NCBI RefSeq assembly: GCF_947072515.1
Contig: NZ_CAMTIG010000003.1
Span: forward strand, 1-64,000
DNA from: an uncultured Clostridium sp.
GTDB taxonomy: Bacteria > Bacillota > Clostridia > Clostridiales > Clostridiaceae
Direction: 5' to 3'
DNA: 64,000 nt
A program made the translations under genes and the position numbers. The notes under the pieces are model-generated. The model was not told the origin of the DNA and made no database searches. It saw only the letters and a list, made by a program, of their open reading frames with translations. The stretch's first letter is position 1, and each line of letters begins with the position of its first letter. Positions 46,641 to 55,587 of this stretch are shown one piece after another.

Positions 46641-48611
46641 ATGGACATAAAAGGAATTTACACTGAAAAGAAGAATGAAGTAGTAAAGGTGTTTTCATCA
46701 GATGAGTTTAAAAATTTATATCATTTTAATGGAGCACTAGGGAATATTTACTCTAAAAGTGAGACTATGTTTAGGGTATGGACACCAGTTGCAACTAATG
46801 TATGGGTAAATATTTATAAAAAAGTAGGGAAAAATAAATTTGAGTTAGATAAAAGCTTGAAGCTTTCAGATTTAGATGGAATATTTGAAGGAATTATAGA
46901 AGAGGATTTAAACTTAAAATATTATAGATATTTAATTGAGATAGATGGTAAAAAAGAAGAAGTGGTAGATCCATATGTAAAGGCTGTTTCAGTTAATGGA
47001 ATGTATGGAATGATAATTGATTTAGAAACTACAAATCCAAAATATTGGAACAAAGATAGGAAACCAGAACTTATAAGTCCAACAGATGCAATAATTTATG
47101 AGATGCATATAAGGGATTTTACAATAGATAAAAACTCAGGAGTTAAAAATAAAGGTAAATTCTTAGGAATAGTAGAAAATGAAACTAAATTTAAAGGAAT
47201 AAAAACAGGTCTTGACCATTTAAAAGAATTAGGAATAACGCATGTGCATTTATTACCAATATTTGATTTTAAAACTGTAAATGAAGAAAATCCTTCAGAA
47301 AAATATAATTGGGGATATGATCCACAAAACTATAATGCATTAGAAGGATCTTATTCTATTAATCCATATGATGGAGAAGTGAGAATAAAAGAATTTAAAG
47401 AAATGATTTTAAGATTACATCAAAATGGAATAAGAGTAGTTATAGATATGGTGTTTAATCATATGTTTGAAGTTGAAAATTCAAATTTTGAAAAAATAGT
47501 TCCTAAATATTATTTTAGAGAAAATCTTGATGGAAGTTTTTCAAATGGATCAGGTTGTGGAAATGAAACAGCATCAGAAAGATCAATGGTTAGAAAATTT
47601 ATAGTGGATTCTATATTATATTATGCAAATGAATATCATATAGATGGATTTAGATTTGATCTTATGGGATTACATGATATTGGAACAATAAAAGAGATTA
47701 GAGATGAACTAAATAAAATAGATAAAACTATTTTAATTTATGGTGAAGGCTGGACTGGAGGAGATAGTCCTCTATATTATGAAGATAGGGCTATAAAGGA
47801 AAATATTTATAAGTTTGGAGAACTTCAAGTAGCAGCATTTAATGATACTATAAGGGATGGAGTAAAAGGAAGTGCTTTTTCAGCAGGAGAAAAGGGATTT
47901 GCAAGTGGAAGTAAGGAGTATTGTGAAAAAGTAAAATCAGGAGTAGTAGCTTCAACAAGAAATGATGGAGTATACTATGGTTGGTGGGCAAATGAGCCTT
48001 ATCAAACAATAACTTATGACTCAGCACATGATAATTACACACTTTTTGATAAAATTAAGAAAAGTTTAACAAATGGAACAGAAGAAGAATTAATTCGAAT
48101 AAATAAATTGATAGCAGCTATAATCCTTACATCCCAAGGGATAACATTCCTTCATTCAGGAGAAGAGTTTTTAAGAAGAAAAATTTCTGAAAATGGAAAT
48201 ATAGTTGAAAATAGTTATAATTCAAGCGATAATATAAATAGGATAGACTGGGAAAGAAAATTTATATATCTAGAGGTATTTAATTATTATAAAAAACTTA
48301 TTGCTTTGAGAAAAAATCATAAGATATTTAGAATGGATAAAAGGCTAGATATTGAAAGAAATCTTAAGTTTAGAGCATGTGGAGAAAGCTTCATTCATTA
48401 TGAAATTAATGGAGAATTACTTGCAGACGGTTTCAAAAAAGCAATAATAGTGTATAATGGATACGGGTGGAATCTAGATATAGAAATTGAAGATGGTGAG
48501 TGGGAAGTAATATTAGATGGGAATGATATCTCAGAAAATGGACTTTATAAAGTTACCAAAAAAGTTTCTGTTGAAAAGACAACTGCTAAAATACTAGTCA
48601 AGAGAGAATAA
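46641..48611 (+). CDS. pulA: Type I pullulanase (intracellular debranching enzyme)
   Basis: GH13 enzyme cutting alpha-1,6 bonds in pullulan, limit dextrin or glycogen. In 656 residues there is an N-terminal CBM48-like domain (about 40-135), the type I signature YNWGYDP, the nucleophile in YHIDGFRFDLMG, the acid in YGEGWTGG, and YDSAHDN. There is no signal peptide, so it acts in the cytoplasm, probably on glycogen trimmed by GlgP, replacing GlgX. It forms a two-gene unit with the glucokinase gene. Confidence 0.93.
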   Translation: MDIKGIYTEKKNEVVKVFSSDEFKNLYHFNGALGNIYSKSETMFRVWTPVATNVWVNIYKKVGKNKFELDKSLKLSDLDGIFEGIIEEDLNLKYYRYLIEIDGKKEEVVDPYVKAVSVNGMYGMIIDLETTNPKYWNKDRKPELISPTDAIIYEMHIRDFTIDKNSGVKNKGKFLGIVENETKFKGIKTGLDHLKELGITHVHLLPIFDFKTVNEENPSEKYNWGYDPQNYNALEGSYSINPYDGEVRIKEFKEMILRLHQNGIRVVIDMVFNHMFEVENSNFEKIVPKYYFRENLDGSFSNGSGCGNETASERSMVRKFIVDSILYYANEYHIDGFRFDLMGLHDIGTIKEIRDELNKIDKTILIYGEGWTGGDSPLYYEDRAIKENIYKFGELQVAAFNDTIRDGVKGSAFSAGEKGFASGSKEYCEKVKSGVVASTRNDGVYYGWWANEPYQTITYDSAHDNYTLFDKIKKSLTNGTEEELIRINKLIAAIILTSQGITFLHSGEEFLRRKISENGNIVENSYNSSDNINRIDWERKFIYLEVFNYYKKLIALRKNHKIFRMDKRLDIERNLKFRACGESFIHYEINGELLADGFKKAIIVYNGYGWNLDIEIEDGEWEVILDGNDISENGLYKVTKKVSVEKTTAKILVKRE

Positions 48612-48635
48612 AAGTTTTACATGAGGTGAGAAAAT

Positions 48636-49610
48636 ATGCAAAAAGGATACTACATTGGAGTAGATTTAGGTGGTACTAAAATATGTACTGCACTAGTAAA
48701 TGAAGAAGGAACAATTTTTAAGGAAGTAACAGTTCCAACTGAAGCTGAAAAAGGTGTGGACAAGATTGTAGAAAATATAAACGACACTATTAAACAAGTT
48801 TTAGGTGACAAAAATATAAAAGATATATTAGCAATTGGAATTGGTTCACCAGGACCATTAGATGTTAAAAATGGATTAATAGTAGAAACTCCAAATTTAC
48901 CATTTAAAAACTTTAATATAGTTAAGGCTGTAAAAGATATATATGATACAAAGGTATTTTTAGATAATGATGCAAATGCAGCTACACTTGGAGAGTTTTT
49001 ATTTGGAGCAGGTAAATTAACAACTAATATGGTATATGTAACTGCAAGTACTGGAGTTGGTGGAGGTGCTGTTCTAAATGGAAGAATATTTAGAGGAAGT
49101 ACTTCAAACGCTGTAGAAATTGGTCATACAACTGTAAATGTTCATGGAAGAAGATGTGGATGTGGAAATAGAGGTTGTGTTGAAGGTTTAGCATCAGGAA
49201 CTGCAATAGCTAAAACTGCAAATGAAGCAATTAAGAGTAATGCTGTAACATCATTAAAGAAATATGATGTAGTAACTTCAAAGGAAGTTTTTGAAGAATC
49301 AGCTAAAGGTGATAAAGTTTCACAAGAAATTTTAGATGAAGCATTATCATATTTAGGAATTCTTTTTGCTAACTTAGCAAATTCATATGATCCAGACGTT
49401 TTAGTTTTAGGTGGAGGAGTTTCAAATGGTGGGGAGATCGTTTTTGAAAAAATAAACGAAGAAATCCAAAGAAGAGCTTTAAAACCAATAAGAGAATATT
49501 GTAAAGTTAAAAAAGCAGAATTAGGTGGAAGAGCTGGTGTTCTTGGAGCAGCTGCACTTGCAATAACTGAACTTGAACATAGTTTAAGAGAAGGATATAT
49601 ATATAGCTAA
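48636..49610 (+). CDS. glcK: ROK family glucokinase
   Basis: The 324-residue sugar kinase has the phosphate loop GVDLGGTKICTALV, the catalytic DNDANAATLGE, and the ROK zinc motif CGCGNRGCVE. It phosphorylates glucose to glucose-6-phosphate. Its place directly after pullulanase fits a route from debranched glucose to glycolysis. GAGGTGAG precedes the start. A repressor role is unlikely, since the N-terminal helix-turn-helix of ROK regulators is missing. Confidence 0.92.
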   Translation: MQKGYYIGVDLGGTKICTALVNEEGTIFKEVTVPTEAEKGVDKIVENINDTIKQVLGDKNIKDILAIGIGSPGPLDVKNGLIVETPNLPFKNFNIVKAVKDIYDTKVFLDNDANAATLGEFLFGAGKLTTNMVYVTASTGVGGGAVLNGRIFRGSTSNAVEIGHTTVNVHGRRCGCGNRGCVEGLASGTAIAKTANEAIKSNAVTSLKKYDVVTSKEVFEESAKGDKVSQEILDEALSYLGILFANLANSYDPDVLVLGGGVSNGGEIVFEKINEEIQRRALKPIREYCKVKKAELGGRAGVLGAAALAITELEHSLREGYIYS

Positions 49611-49620
49611 TAAAAGGCTA

Positions 49621-49653
49621 AAAAAGATGAAGCAAAGCTTCATCTTTTTTTTT
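49621..49653. terminator. Terminator of the pullulanase-glucokinase unit
   Basis: AAAGATGAAGC (49623-49633) pairs with GCTTCATCTTT (49637-49647) around AAA. T and A tracts on the two sides let it serve both strands. Confidence 0.9.
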
Positions 49654-49695
49654 GCCTTGGTTTAAAACAAGGTAATATCGATTTATATTTTATAA

Positions 49696-49720
49696 TTAAG
49701 TAAAGAAAAACTTTACTTAA
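49696..49720 (-). terminator. Hairpin at the 3' end of the purine permease gene
   Basis: TTAAGTAAAG (49696-49705) pairs with CTTTACTTAA (49711-49720) around AAAAA. It lies eight bases past the permease stop on the minus strand. The following T content is modest, so efficiency is uncertain. Confidence 0.55.
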
Positions 49721-49727
49721 GGAGTAG

Positions 49728-51080
49728 CTAAATTAATTTAATTACAAATAATACAGCGAGCACCAGTAAAATTGGGTTAATATTTACTCTATGATGCTTC
49801 TTGCTAGAAAGATTAGTAATTAAATTTATAATTACATAAGATAAAATACCATAAATAATTCCATCACCTATTGAATACGAAAGTGGCATTAGAATTATTG
49901 TTATAAAAGCTGGAAGAGCTTCTGTAATATTTGTAAAATCTAATGCTGTAATAATGCTAAGCATTAAATATCCAACATATATTAAAGCTGGTGCTGTAGC
50001 ACATGAAGGAATAGCTACAAATAATGGTGAAAAGAATAAGGAAATTGTAAATAAACATCCGACTACAAATGCTGTAAGTCCAGTTTTTCCTCCTTCTGCA
50101 ATACCAGTACTACTTTCTATAAAAGTTGAAATAGCTGATGTTCCAAGTAATGCACCGGATGTAGTTCCGACAGCATCAACTAAAAGTGCTTTACCTATTC
50201 GAGGAAATTTTCCGTCTTTTTCAACTAAACCAGCTTTAGTTGCTAATCCTAATACAGAACCAACAGTTCCAAAGAAATCAACAAAAAGAAAAGTAAAAGT
50301 TATACCTATAAAAGACATAAGTGCTTTAGTTGAGTGAATAAAAGAAAAATCAAGCTTTCCTACAATAGGCATTGGCGAAGCAAAAGCTATAATTCCAGTA
50401 GGTAAAGAAATAGAATATTCTTTAGCACCAGCTGGATCAATCAAGGCATAACCCCAGGCAACTAGAGTACAAGTAACTATTCCGATTAAAATTGAGCCTT
50501 TGATTTTTTTCTTTTCTAAAACTGTAATTATGATTAAACCTAAAAAAGCTATAAGAACTGTAGGTGATGCAAAGTTACCAAGACCTACTAAATTTGATTT
50601 GTTTGCAATTACGATATTTGCATTTTGAAGTCCTATAAAAGCTATGAAAAGTCCGATTCCGGCAGTTATAGAAATTTTTAAGCTATGTGGTATAGAATGA
50701 GCAACAGATTCACGAACATTAGTTAAAGATAAAATAACGAATATTACTCCTTCTACAAAAACAGCTGTTAATGCGATTTGCCATGGAATTCCGTATTCAC
50801 GACAGACTGTATAAGCAAAGAAAGTGTTAAGCCCCATTCCAGAAGCTAAAGCAAACGGTAATTTTGCATAAAAAGCCATAAGGAAAGTAGCAATAATTGC
50901 TGATATACATGTTGTTGTTACGAGAGGAGCTAGAGGCATTCCAGTGCTATGTAGAACTAGTGGATTAACTGCAATGATATATGACATTGCTAAAAATGTT
51001 GTTATCCCTGCTCTAATCTCCTGTTTGACATTGATTTTTTCATCTTTATAAGAAAAAATCTTATTTAATGATAATTTCAT
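49728..51080 (-). CDS. Purine permease, AzgA/PbuG-type NCS2 family
   Basis: The 450-residue protein has the AzgA-subfamily features GITTFLAMSYIIAVNP at the start and ALASGMGLNTFFAYTV. It also has GTVGSVLGLATKAGL and STFIESSTGIAEGGKTGLTA. About 12 or more membrane helices are expected. Such proteins import hypoxanthine, guanine or adenine with protons. The guanine-class riboswitch directly upstream supports a guanine or hypoxanthine substrate. GAGGG precedes the ATG. Confidence 0.92.
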   Translation of the reverse strand: MKLSLNKIFSYKDEKINVKQEIRAGITTFLAMSYIIAVNPLVLHSTGMPLAPLVTTTCISAIIATFLMAFYAKLPFALASGMGLNTFFAYTVCREYGIPWQIALTAVFVEGVIFVILSLTNVRESVAHSIPHSLKISITAGIGLFIAFIGLQNANIVIANKSNLVGLGNFASPTVLIAFLGLIIITVLEKKKIKGSILIGIVTCTLVAWGYALIDPAGAKEYSISLPTGIIAFASPMPIVGKLDFSFIHSTKALMSFIGITFTFLFVDFFGTVGSVLGLATKAGLVEKDGKFPRIGKALLVDAVGTTSGALLGTSAISTFIESSTGIAEGGKTGLTAFVVGCLFTISLFFSPLFVAIPSCATAPALIYVGYLMLSIITALDFTNITEALPAFITIILMPLSYSIGDGIIYGILSYVIINLITNLSSKKHHRVNINPILLVLAVLFVIKLI

Positions 51081-51160
51081 TAGTATCCCTCACAATCTTT
51101 AGTATAGATTTTGAGAAATTTGAAATTTAAAAGAATATATTGAATTCTAAAAAATCGCAA

Positions 51161-51232
51161 ATAACTCATAGCCAAGACATTACGGTGTCTGGTAGAAACT
51201 TCTAGACCAATTACTAGAATTATATGATTATT
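51161..51232 (-). promoter_or_regulatory. Purine riboswitch, guanine class
   Basis: On the minus strand the aptamer shows the AUAUAAU junction, P2 (UUCUAG/CUAGAA), the canonical GUUUCUACC junction, P3 (AGACA/UGUCU) with loop CCGUAA, and CUAUG before the P1 return strand. The loop-loop GG/CC contact is present. The residue equivalent to C74 is C, which selects guanine or hypoxanthine over adenine. The base before it is G where A is usual, and P1 has one bulged G. Confidence 0.92.
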
Positions 51233-51241
51233 ACGAATATA

Positions 51242-51271
51242 ATTATAAAATTAAAACTCAATATATGTCAA
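51242..51271 (-). promoter_or_regulatory. Promoter of the riboswitch and purine permease
   Basis: On the minus strand TTGACA (complement of 51266-51271) and TATAAT (complement of 51242-51247) are 18 bases apart. Transcription would begin within a few bases of the aptamer. Confidence 0.8.
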
Positions 51272-51605
51272 TATACGAAGTATATAGTTAAAGGAATGTT
51301 AAAATGTTTGAGATAAGTGAAGGGGATAAAATTTATATATAATGAAATAAGTAAAAGAAAAAAATAAAATAATTTTAGTTTAATATTCAAATACTAATAG
51401 TAAAGAGTAATATTTATACTGAAAATTAAAAAATATCAGAAAGAATACCACTTTAAGAGAGAAGATAAGAGAGCAAAAAAATAAAGTGTGATAAATGTTA
51501 TATAATATAAAATTATCAATAGGTAAAATTATATTAATGCAATAAAGGAAATATATTTTACTAATTTGGACAATAGAGATAAAATTTAATATAGAGGTGA
51601 TTATT
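51272..51605. other. Spacer between the purine permease and the siroheme reductase
   Basis: This very AT-rich stretch has no supported gene. ATATAC/GTATAT at 51271-51285 is a small inverted repeat. TATAAT-like boxes occur at 51338-51343 and 51501-51506, but neither has a convincing -35 box. Confidence 0.5.
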
Positions 51606-53174
51606 TTGAAAAAGGAATTAGTAAGTAAAGAACTTAAAGAAGTTTTAAGAGAAGAGATTAAAGTTTATAGAGAAAATGGACATAAATTCTTAAATAAAGA
51701 ATTAACAGTACCACAATTTAAAAAGCTATCAGGTGGAATGGGTTCTTATGCACATAGAGGTGGGCAAGAATTCATGATTAGATTAAAAACGCCATCAGGA
51801 GTTATATCTAAAGAAGATTTCAATCAAATATATGATTGGGCAGTTAAATATAAAAGAGAATGGATACATCCAACAACTAGAGAAGCAATACAGTTCCATG
51901 GAATGACTATTGATGAGGTTTGTGATTTAATGGAAGAAGCTTTAGATTATGGAGTATATTCAAGAGGTTCAGGTGGAAATTATCCAAGAAATGTTGCGAT
52001 GTCACCACTTGCAGGTTCAAGTATAAGTGAAGCATTTGATGTAAGACCATATGCAGAAAAAGTAAATGAACACATAATGTCACAAGTAAATAAATATAAA
52101 TTACCAAGAAAAATAAAAGTTGCTATGGCATCAGATTTTAATGATGAGCCTCATGCAACAACTACAGATTTAGGTTTTGTAGCTGTTAAAGAAAATGGAA
52201 AAGATATGTTTAGATTATTTATAGGTGGAGGTCTTGGAAGAAATTCAAGAGTAGGTGTTGAATTTCCAGAATTAGTAGATCCTATGGACGTAGTGTACCA
52301 TGTAGAAGGTTTGACAAGAATGTTTATAGCTGAAGGTGATTATGAAAATCATAATAAAGCAAGAATAAGATATATAGTTGAAAGAATGGGTGAAGAGGAA
52401 TTTATAGCTTGCTATAAAAAACACTTTGCTGATGTAAAAGAAAATTTAAATCTTGATATTACTATAGAAAATAAAGAAATCACTAAAAAAGGAATAAAGA
52501 CTTCAATAAAAGATGAAAGACTAGTACCTCAAAAGCAAGAAGGTCTTTATGCAGTATATTTTCATCCTCAAACAGGAATTTTAAAGACAGACTTTCTAGG
52601 GGAATTATTAAAACTTACTAATTCTATGGAAGATGTATCATTTAGAATAACAATGGAAGAAGGATTATATATTATAAATCTAAATGGAGAAGAAGCGGAT
52701 AGAATTCTTCAATTTACTAAAGGTAAAGGGGAAGAATTAAAAGTAATGCAAAGTATTTCTTGTATCGGGGTTCCAATATGTCAATTAGGAATTGGAAACA
52801 GCCAAGGACTTGTAGATACTATAATTAAAAAATTAAAAGCAGAAGGCGTAGACAAAGATTTATTACCAAGAGTACACGTATCAGGATGTATGAATTCTTG
52901 TGGAGTACATGAAATTGGAGAAATTGGATATACAGGAAAAACTAAAAGAGTTAATGATGCACCAAGAAAATGTTTTGAACTACATGTTGGTGGGAAATTT
53001 GAAGTTGAAAATACTGCTTTAGCAACTATATATGGAGATATGTTAGAGGATGAAATTCCAAACTTCCTATTTGATTTATATAAAGAATTAGAAAAAACAA
53101 ATGCAGTATTTGCTAATTGGTATGTTCTAAATAAAGAAACATTTAAAGAGATTGCAAGTAAATATTTAGTTTAG
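51606..53174 (+). CDS. Siroheme nitrite/sulfite reductase
   Basis: The 522-residue enzyme has the duplicated ferredoxin-like halves of the family and the metal site CIGVPIC ... CMNSC (C-x5-C and C-x3-C), which holds the [4Fe-4S] cluster coupled to siroheme. It makes a six-electron reduction of nitrite to ammonia or of sulfite to sulfide; sequence alone does not decide which. There is no partner flavoprotein gene, so ferredoxin is the probable donor. I start at TTG 51606, six bases after GAGGTG, rather than the GTG at 51597. Confidence 0.88.
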   Translation: MKKELVSKELKEVLREEIKVYRENGHKFLNKELTVPQFKKLSGGMGSYAHRGGQEFMIRLKTPSGVISKEDFNQIYDWAVKYKREWIHPTTREAIQFHGMTIDEVCDLMEEALDYGVYSRGSGGNYPRNVAMSPLAGSSISEAFDVRPYAEKVNEHIMSQVNKYKLPRKIKVAMASDFNDEPHATTTDLGFVAVKENGKDMFRLFIGGGLGRNSRVGVEFPELVDPMDVVYHVEGLTRMFIAEGDYENHNKARIRYIVERMGEEEFIACYKKHFADVKENLNLDITIENKEITKKGIKTSIKDERLVPQKQEGLYAVYFHPQTGILKTDFLGELLKLTNSMEDVSFRITMEEGLYIINLNGEEADRILQFTKGKGEELKVMQSISCIGVPICQLGIGNSQGLVDTIIKKLKAEGVDKDLLPRVHVSGCMNSCGVHEIGEIGYTGKTKRVNDAPRKCFELHVGGKFEVENTALATIYGDMLEDEIPNFLFDLYKELEKTNAVFANWYVLNKETFKEIASKYLV

Positions 53175-53179
53175 TTATG

Positions 53180-53214
53180 AAAAAAGTGATGCATCTAAGA
53201 TGTATCACTTTTTT
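53180..53214 (+). terminator. Terminator of the siroheme reductase gene
   Basis: A 15-pair stem with one G-U wobble (53180-53195 with 53199-53213) has the loop TAA and a T run. It starts six bases after the stop. Confidence 0.93.
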
Positions 53215-53281
53215 ACAATATAAATAACTAGAATATAAAATAAATTATATGAAAAACTATTAATAATCGAATGAAATTTTA

Positions 53282-53306
53282 AATTCAGATTAAATTTATC
53301 TGAATT
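53282..53306. promoter_or_regulatory. Perfect inverted repeat upstream of gapN
   Basis: AATTCAGAT (53282-53290) and ATCTGAATT (53298-53306) are exact complements around TAAATTT. The site is 25 bases before a TATAAT at 53332-53337, about -60 to -35 from the start, which suits a regulator. I do not recognise the protein. Confidence 0.5.
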
Positions 53307-53372
53307 GTGTAGATTTTTCAGAAAAATGCTGTATAATAAGAATTAAATAATAACTATTATCGGAGGTAGAAT

Positions 53373-54818
53373 ATGTTTTGCACAGATAAAAATGTTTATG
53401 GAAATCTTCTCGATGGAGAATGGATAAACAATGAGAAAAACTTAATAGAAATAAAATCACCAATTAATAAAGAGACAGTTGGATTTGTTCATGCTATGGG
53501 AACAGAGGAAGTAGATGAAGCTATAGAAGTTGCAAAGGAAGCACAAAAAAAATGGGCTGAAGTACCAACGAATGAAAAAGCTAAATTACTTCATAATGTA
53601 GCAGATATATTAGAAGAAAGAATTGAAGAAATTGCTAAAGTTATGGTACTAGAAATAGCAAAAGATAAAAAGAGTGCTATGTCAGAAGTAAAAAGAACAG
53701 CAGACTTTATAAGATTTACAGCTGATGCAGCAGAAAATATTAAGGGTGAATCATTACCAGGGGATTCATTCCCAGGATTTAAAAATGATAAAATATCAAT
53801 CGTAACAAGAGAAGCATTAGGAGTGGTATTAGCTATATCACCATTTAACTATCCAGTTAACTTAGCAGCTTCTAAAATAGCACCAGCATTGATGGCAGGA
53901 AATTCAGTTGTATTTAAGCCAGCAACACAAGGAGCTATTTCAGGAATGTATTTAGCAAAAGCATTTAATGAAGCTGGACTTCCAAGTGGACTTTTAAATA
54001 CAGTTACAGGTAGAGGAAGCGAAATTGGTGACTATATAGTTACTCATGAAAAAATTGATTTTGTTAACTTTACAGGAAGTAGTGAAATAGGAAAAAGAAT
54101 TTCAAGAATTACAGAAATGAAGCCTATTTTAATGGAGCTTGGAGGAAAAGATGCAGCAATAGTTTTAGATGATGCAGATATTGAATTAGCAGCTAAAAAT
54201 ATTGTCTCAGGAGCATTCTCATATTCAGGACAAAGATGTACTGCAGTTAAGAGAGTCTTAGTAATGGACTATGTAAGTGATTCATTAGTTGAAAAAGTAG
54301 TAGAAGATATGAAAAATGTGACTTATGGAAATCCATTAGAAGGAGATTTTACTGTAGGACCATTAATAGATTCGAAAGCAGCAGACTTTGTTGAAGGATT
54401 AATTAAAGATGCAATTGATAAAGGTGCTACATTATTGTGTGGAGGAGAAAGAATAGGAAATATGATAACTCCAACATTATTTGATAATGTAACAGAGGAT
54501 ATGAGAATAGCATGGGAAGAACCATTTGGACCAGTTTTACCAATAATAAGAGTAAAAACTATGGAAGATGCTATAAGAATAGCAAATGAATCAGAGTATG
54601 GATTACAATCATCTGTATTTACACAAGATATAAATAGAGCTTTCTATGTAGCTAATAAATTAGAGGTTGGAACAGTTCAAGTTAATAATAAGACTGAAAG
54701 AGGACCAGATCATTTTCCATTCTTAGGAGTAAAATCATCAGGAATGGGAATTCAAGGAATTAGATACTCAATAGAAGCTATGTCTAGAGTTAAAGCTACA
54801 GTTATAAATTTAAACTAG
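53373..54818 (+). CDS. gapN: Non-phosphorylating NADP-dependent glyceraldehyde-3-phosphate dehydrogenase
   Basis: The 481-residue aldehyde dehydrogenase has N159 in ISPFNYPVN, E255 in MELGGKDAA and the catalytic C289 in SGQRCTAVKR. The ERGPDHFPFLG segment near the C-terminus is typical of GapN. It oxidises glyceraldehyde-3-phosphate straight to 3-phosphoglycerate, giving NADPH without ATP. In fermenting clostridia and streptococci it is the main source of NADPH. CGGAGG precedes the start. It is monocistronic. Confidence 0.92.
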   Translation: MFCTDKNVYGNLLDGEWINNEKNLIEIKSPINKETVGFVHAMGTEEVDEAIEVAKEAQKKWAEVPTNEKAKLLHNVADILEERIEEIAKVMVLEIAKDKKSAMSEVKRTADFIRFTADAAENIKGESLPGDSFPGFKNDKISIVTREALGVVLAISPFNYPVNLAASKIAPALMAGNSVVFKPATQGAISGMYLAKAFNEAGLPSGLLNTVTGRGSEIGDYIVTHEKIDFVNFTGSSEIGKRISRITEMKPILMELGGKDAAIVLDDADIELAAKNIVSGAFSYSGQRCTAVKRVLVMDYVSDSLVEKVVEDMKNVTYGNPLEGDFTVGPLIDSKAADFVEGLIKDAIDKGATLLCGGERIGNMITPTLFDNVTEDMRIAWEEPFGPVLPIIRVKTMEDAIRIANESEYGLQSSVFTQDINRAFYVANKLEVGTVQVNNKTERGPDHFPFLGVKSSGMGIQGIRYSIEAMSRVKATVINLN

Positions 54819-54826
54819 TTTTAAAT

Positions 54827-54862
54827 AGCAAAAGGAGAGATAATATTATCTCTCCTTTTGCT
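54827..54862. terminator. 36-base palindrome between convergent gapN and the SleB-like gene
   Basis: 54827-54844 and 54845-54862 are exact complements, giving a 16-bp stem with the loop AATATT. It contains AAAAGG/CCTTTT but no long free T tract on either side. It probably ends transcription from both directions. Confidence 0.8.
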
Positions 54863-55524
54863 TATTGTTTGAAAAATGTATGATTTCCAATGACTTTAGA
54901 ATCTTTCTTTGAAGTTTCTTTCATCCAACTGCAAGTTGCTATAGATGGATTATAAAAGAATAAGGCCTCATTAGTTGGATCTTTTCCTTTAATTGCTTCA
55001 TAAACAGCTTCATAGCAAGATTCATTTGTCTGGGTTTCTAGTTTGCCATTAACTACACATGAAAAAGCATTTTTTTGAAAAATAACTCCTTCAATTGAGT
55101 TTGGAAATTTTGGGTTCATAACACGATTTAAAACTACAGAAGCAACAGCTACTTTACCTTGGAAAGGTTCACCACGGCTTTCTGCATAGACTAATTTAGA
55201 TAATAAGTCTATATCGCTTTTTGTTATTTTTAGTTGAGAACCATTGTGGTTAAAAACTTCTATTTCATTATTAGTGTTTTCTTTGTTTATAGCTTCATTA
55301 TCAGCAGTTTTATTTTCTTCGGGACTTACAGCTGCACTTGACTGAACCGCCTCTTGGTTTTCAAGTTTAAAAGCTATCCTATTTATTATTGACTCTTTTC
55401 TATATATGCTTGAAGAATAGATTTGTTCATTGTTGATTAAATCTATTTCGGCTGCTAAAGCAGTGATAGTTTGGCCTCCAAACATTATTATAGATAGTAA
55501 AAAAAGACTGAAAAATTTTTTCAT
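54862..55524 (-). CDS. Cell wall hydrolase, SleB/CwlJ family, secreted
   Basis: A 220-residue protein with a clear signal peptide (KKFFSLFLLSIIMFGGQ, cleavage after about residue 25). A low-complexity linker rich in N, E and A follows, and a Hydrolase_2 domain (about 105-220) starts DLLSKLVYAESRGEPFQGK; the glutamate of YAESRGE is catalytic in the family. SleB-type lytic transglycosylases act on spore cortex. I use the ATG at 55524 because AAGGAGG stands six bases before it. The peptidoglycan-binding domain of classical SleB is missing. Confidence 0.85.
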   Translation of the reverse strand: MKKFFSLFLLSIIMFGGQTITALAAEIDLINNEQIYSSSIYRKESIINRIAFKLENQEAVQSSAAVSPEENKTADNEAINKENTNNEIEVFNHNGSQLKITKSDIDLLSKLVYAESRGEPFQGKVAVASVVLNRVMNPKFPNSIEGVIFQKNAFSCVVNGKLETQTNESCYEAVYEAIKGKDPTNEALFFYNPSIATCSWMKETSKKDSKVIGNHTFFKQ

Positions 55525-55587
55525 AAAAAACCTCCTTTTTACAACCCAGTCCAAATGATATTATTACCTGATTTAGAAAGTTTTATA

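Noticed and set aside
49954..50337. Plus-strand frame of 127 codons
   Set aside because: It is antisense to the purine permease gene and has no ribosome binding site or recognisable domain.
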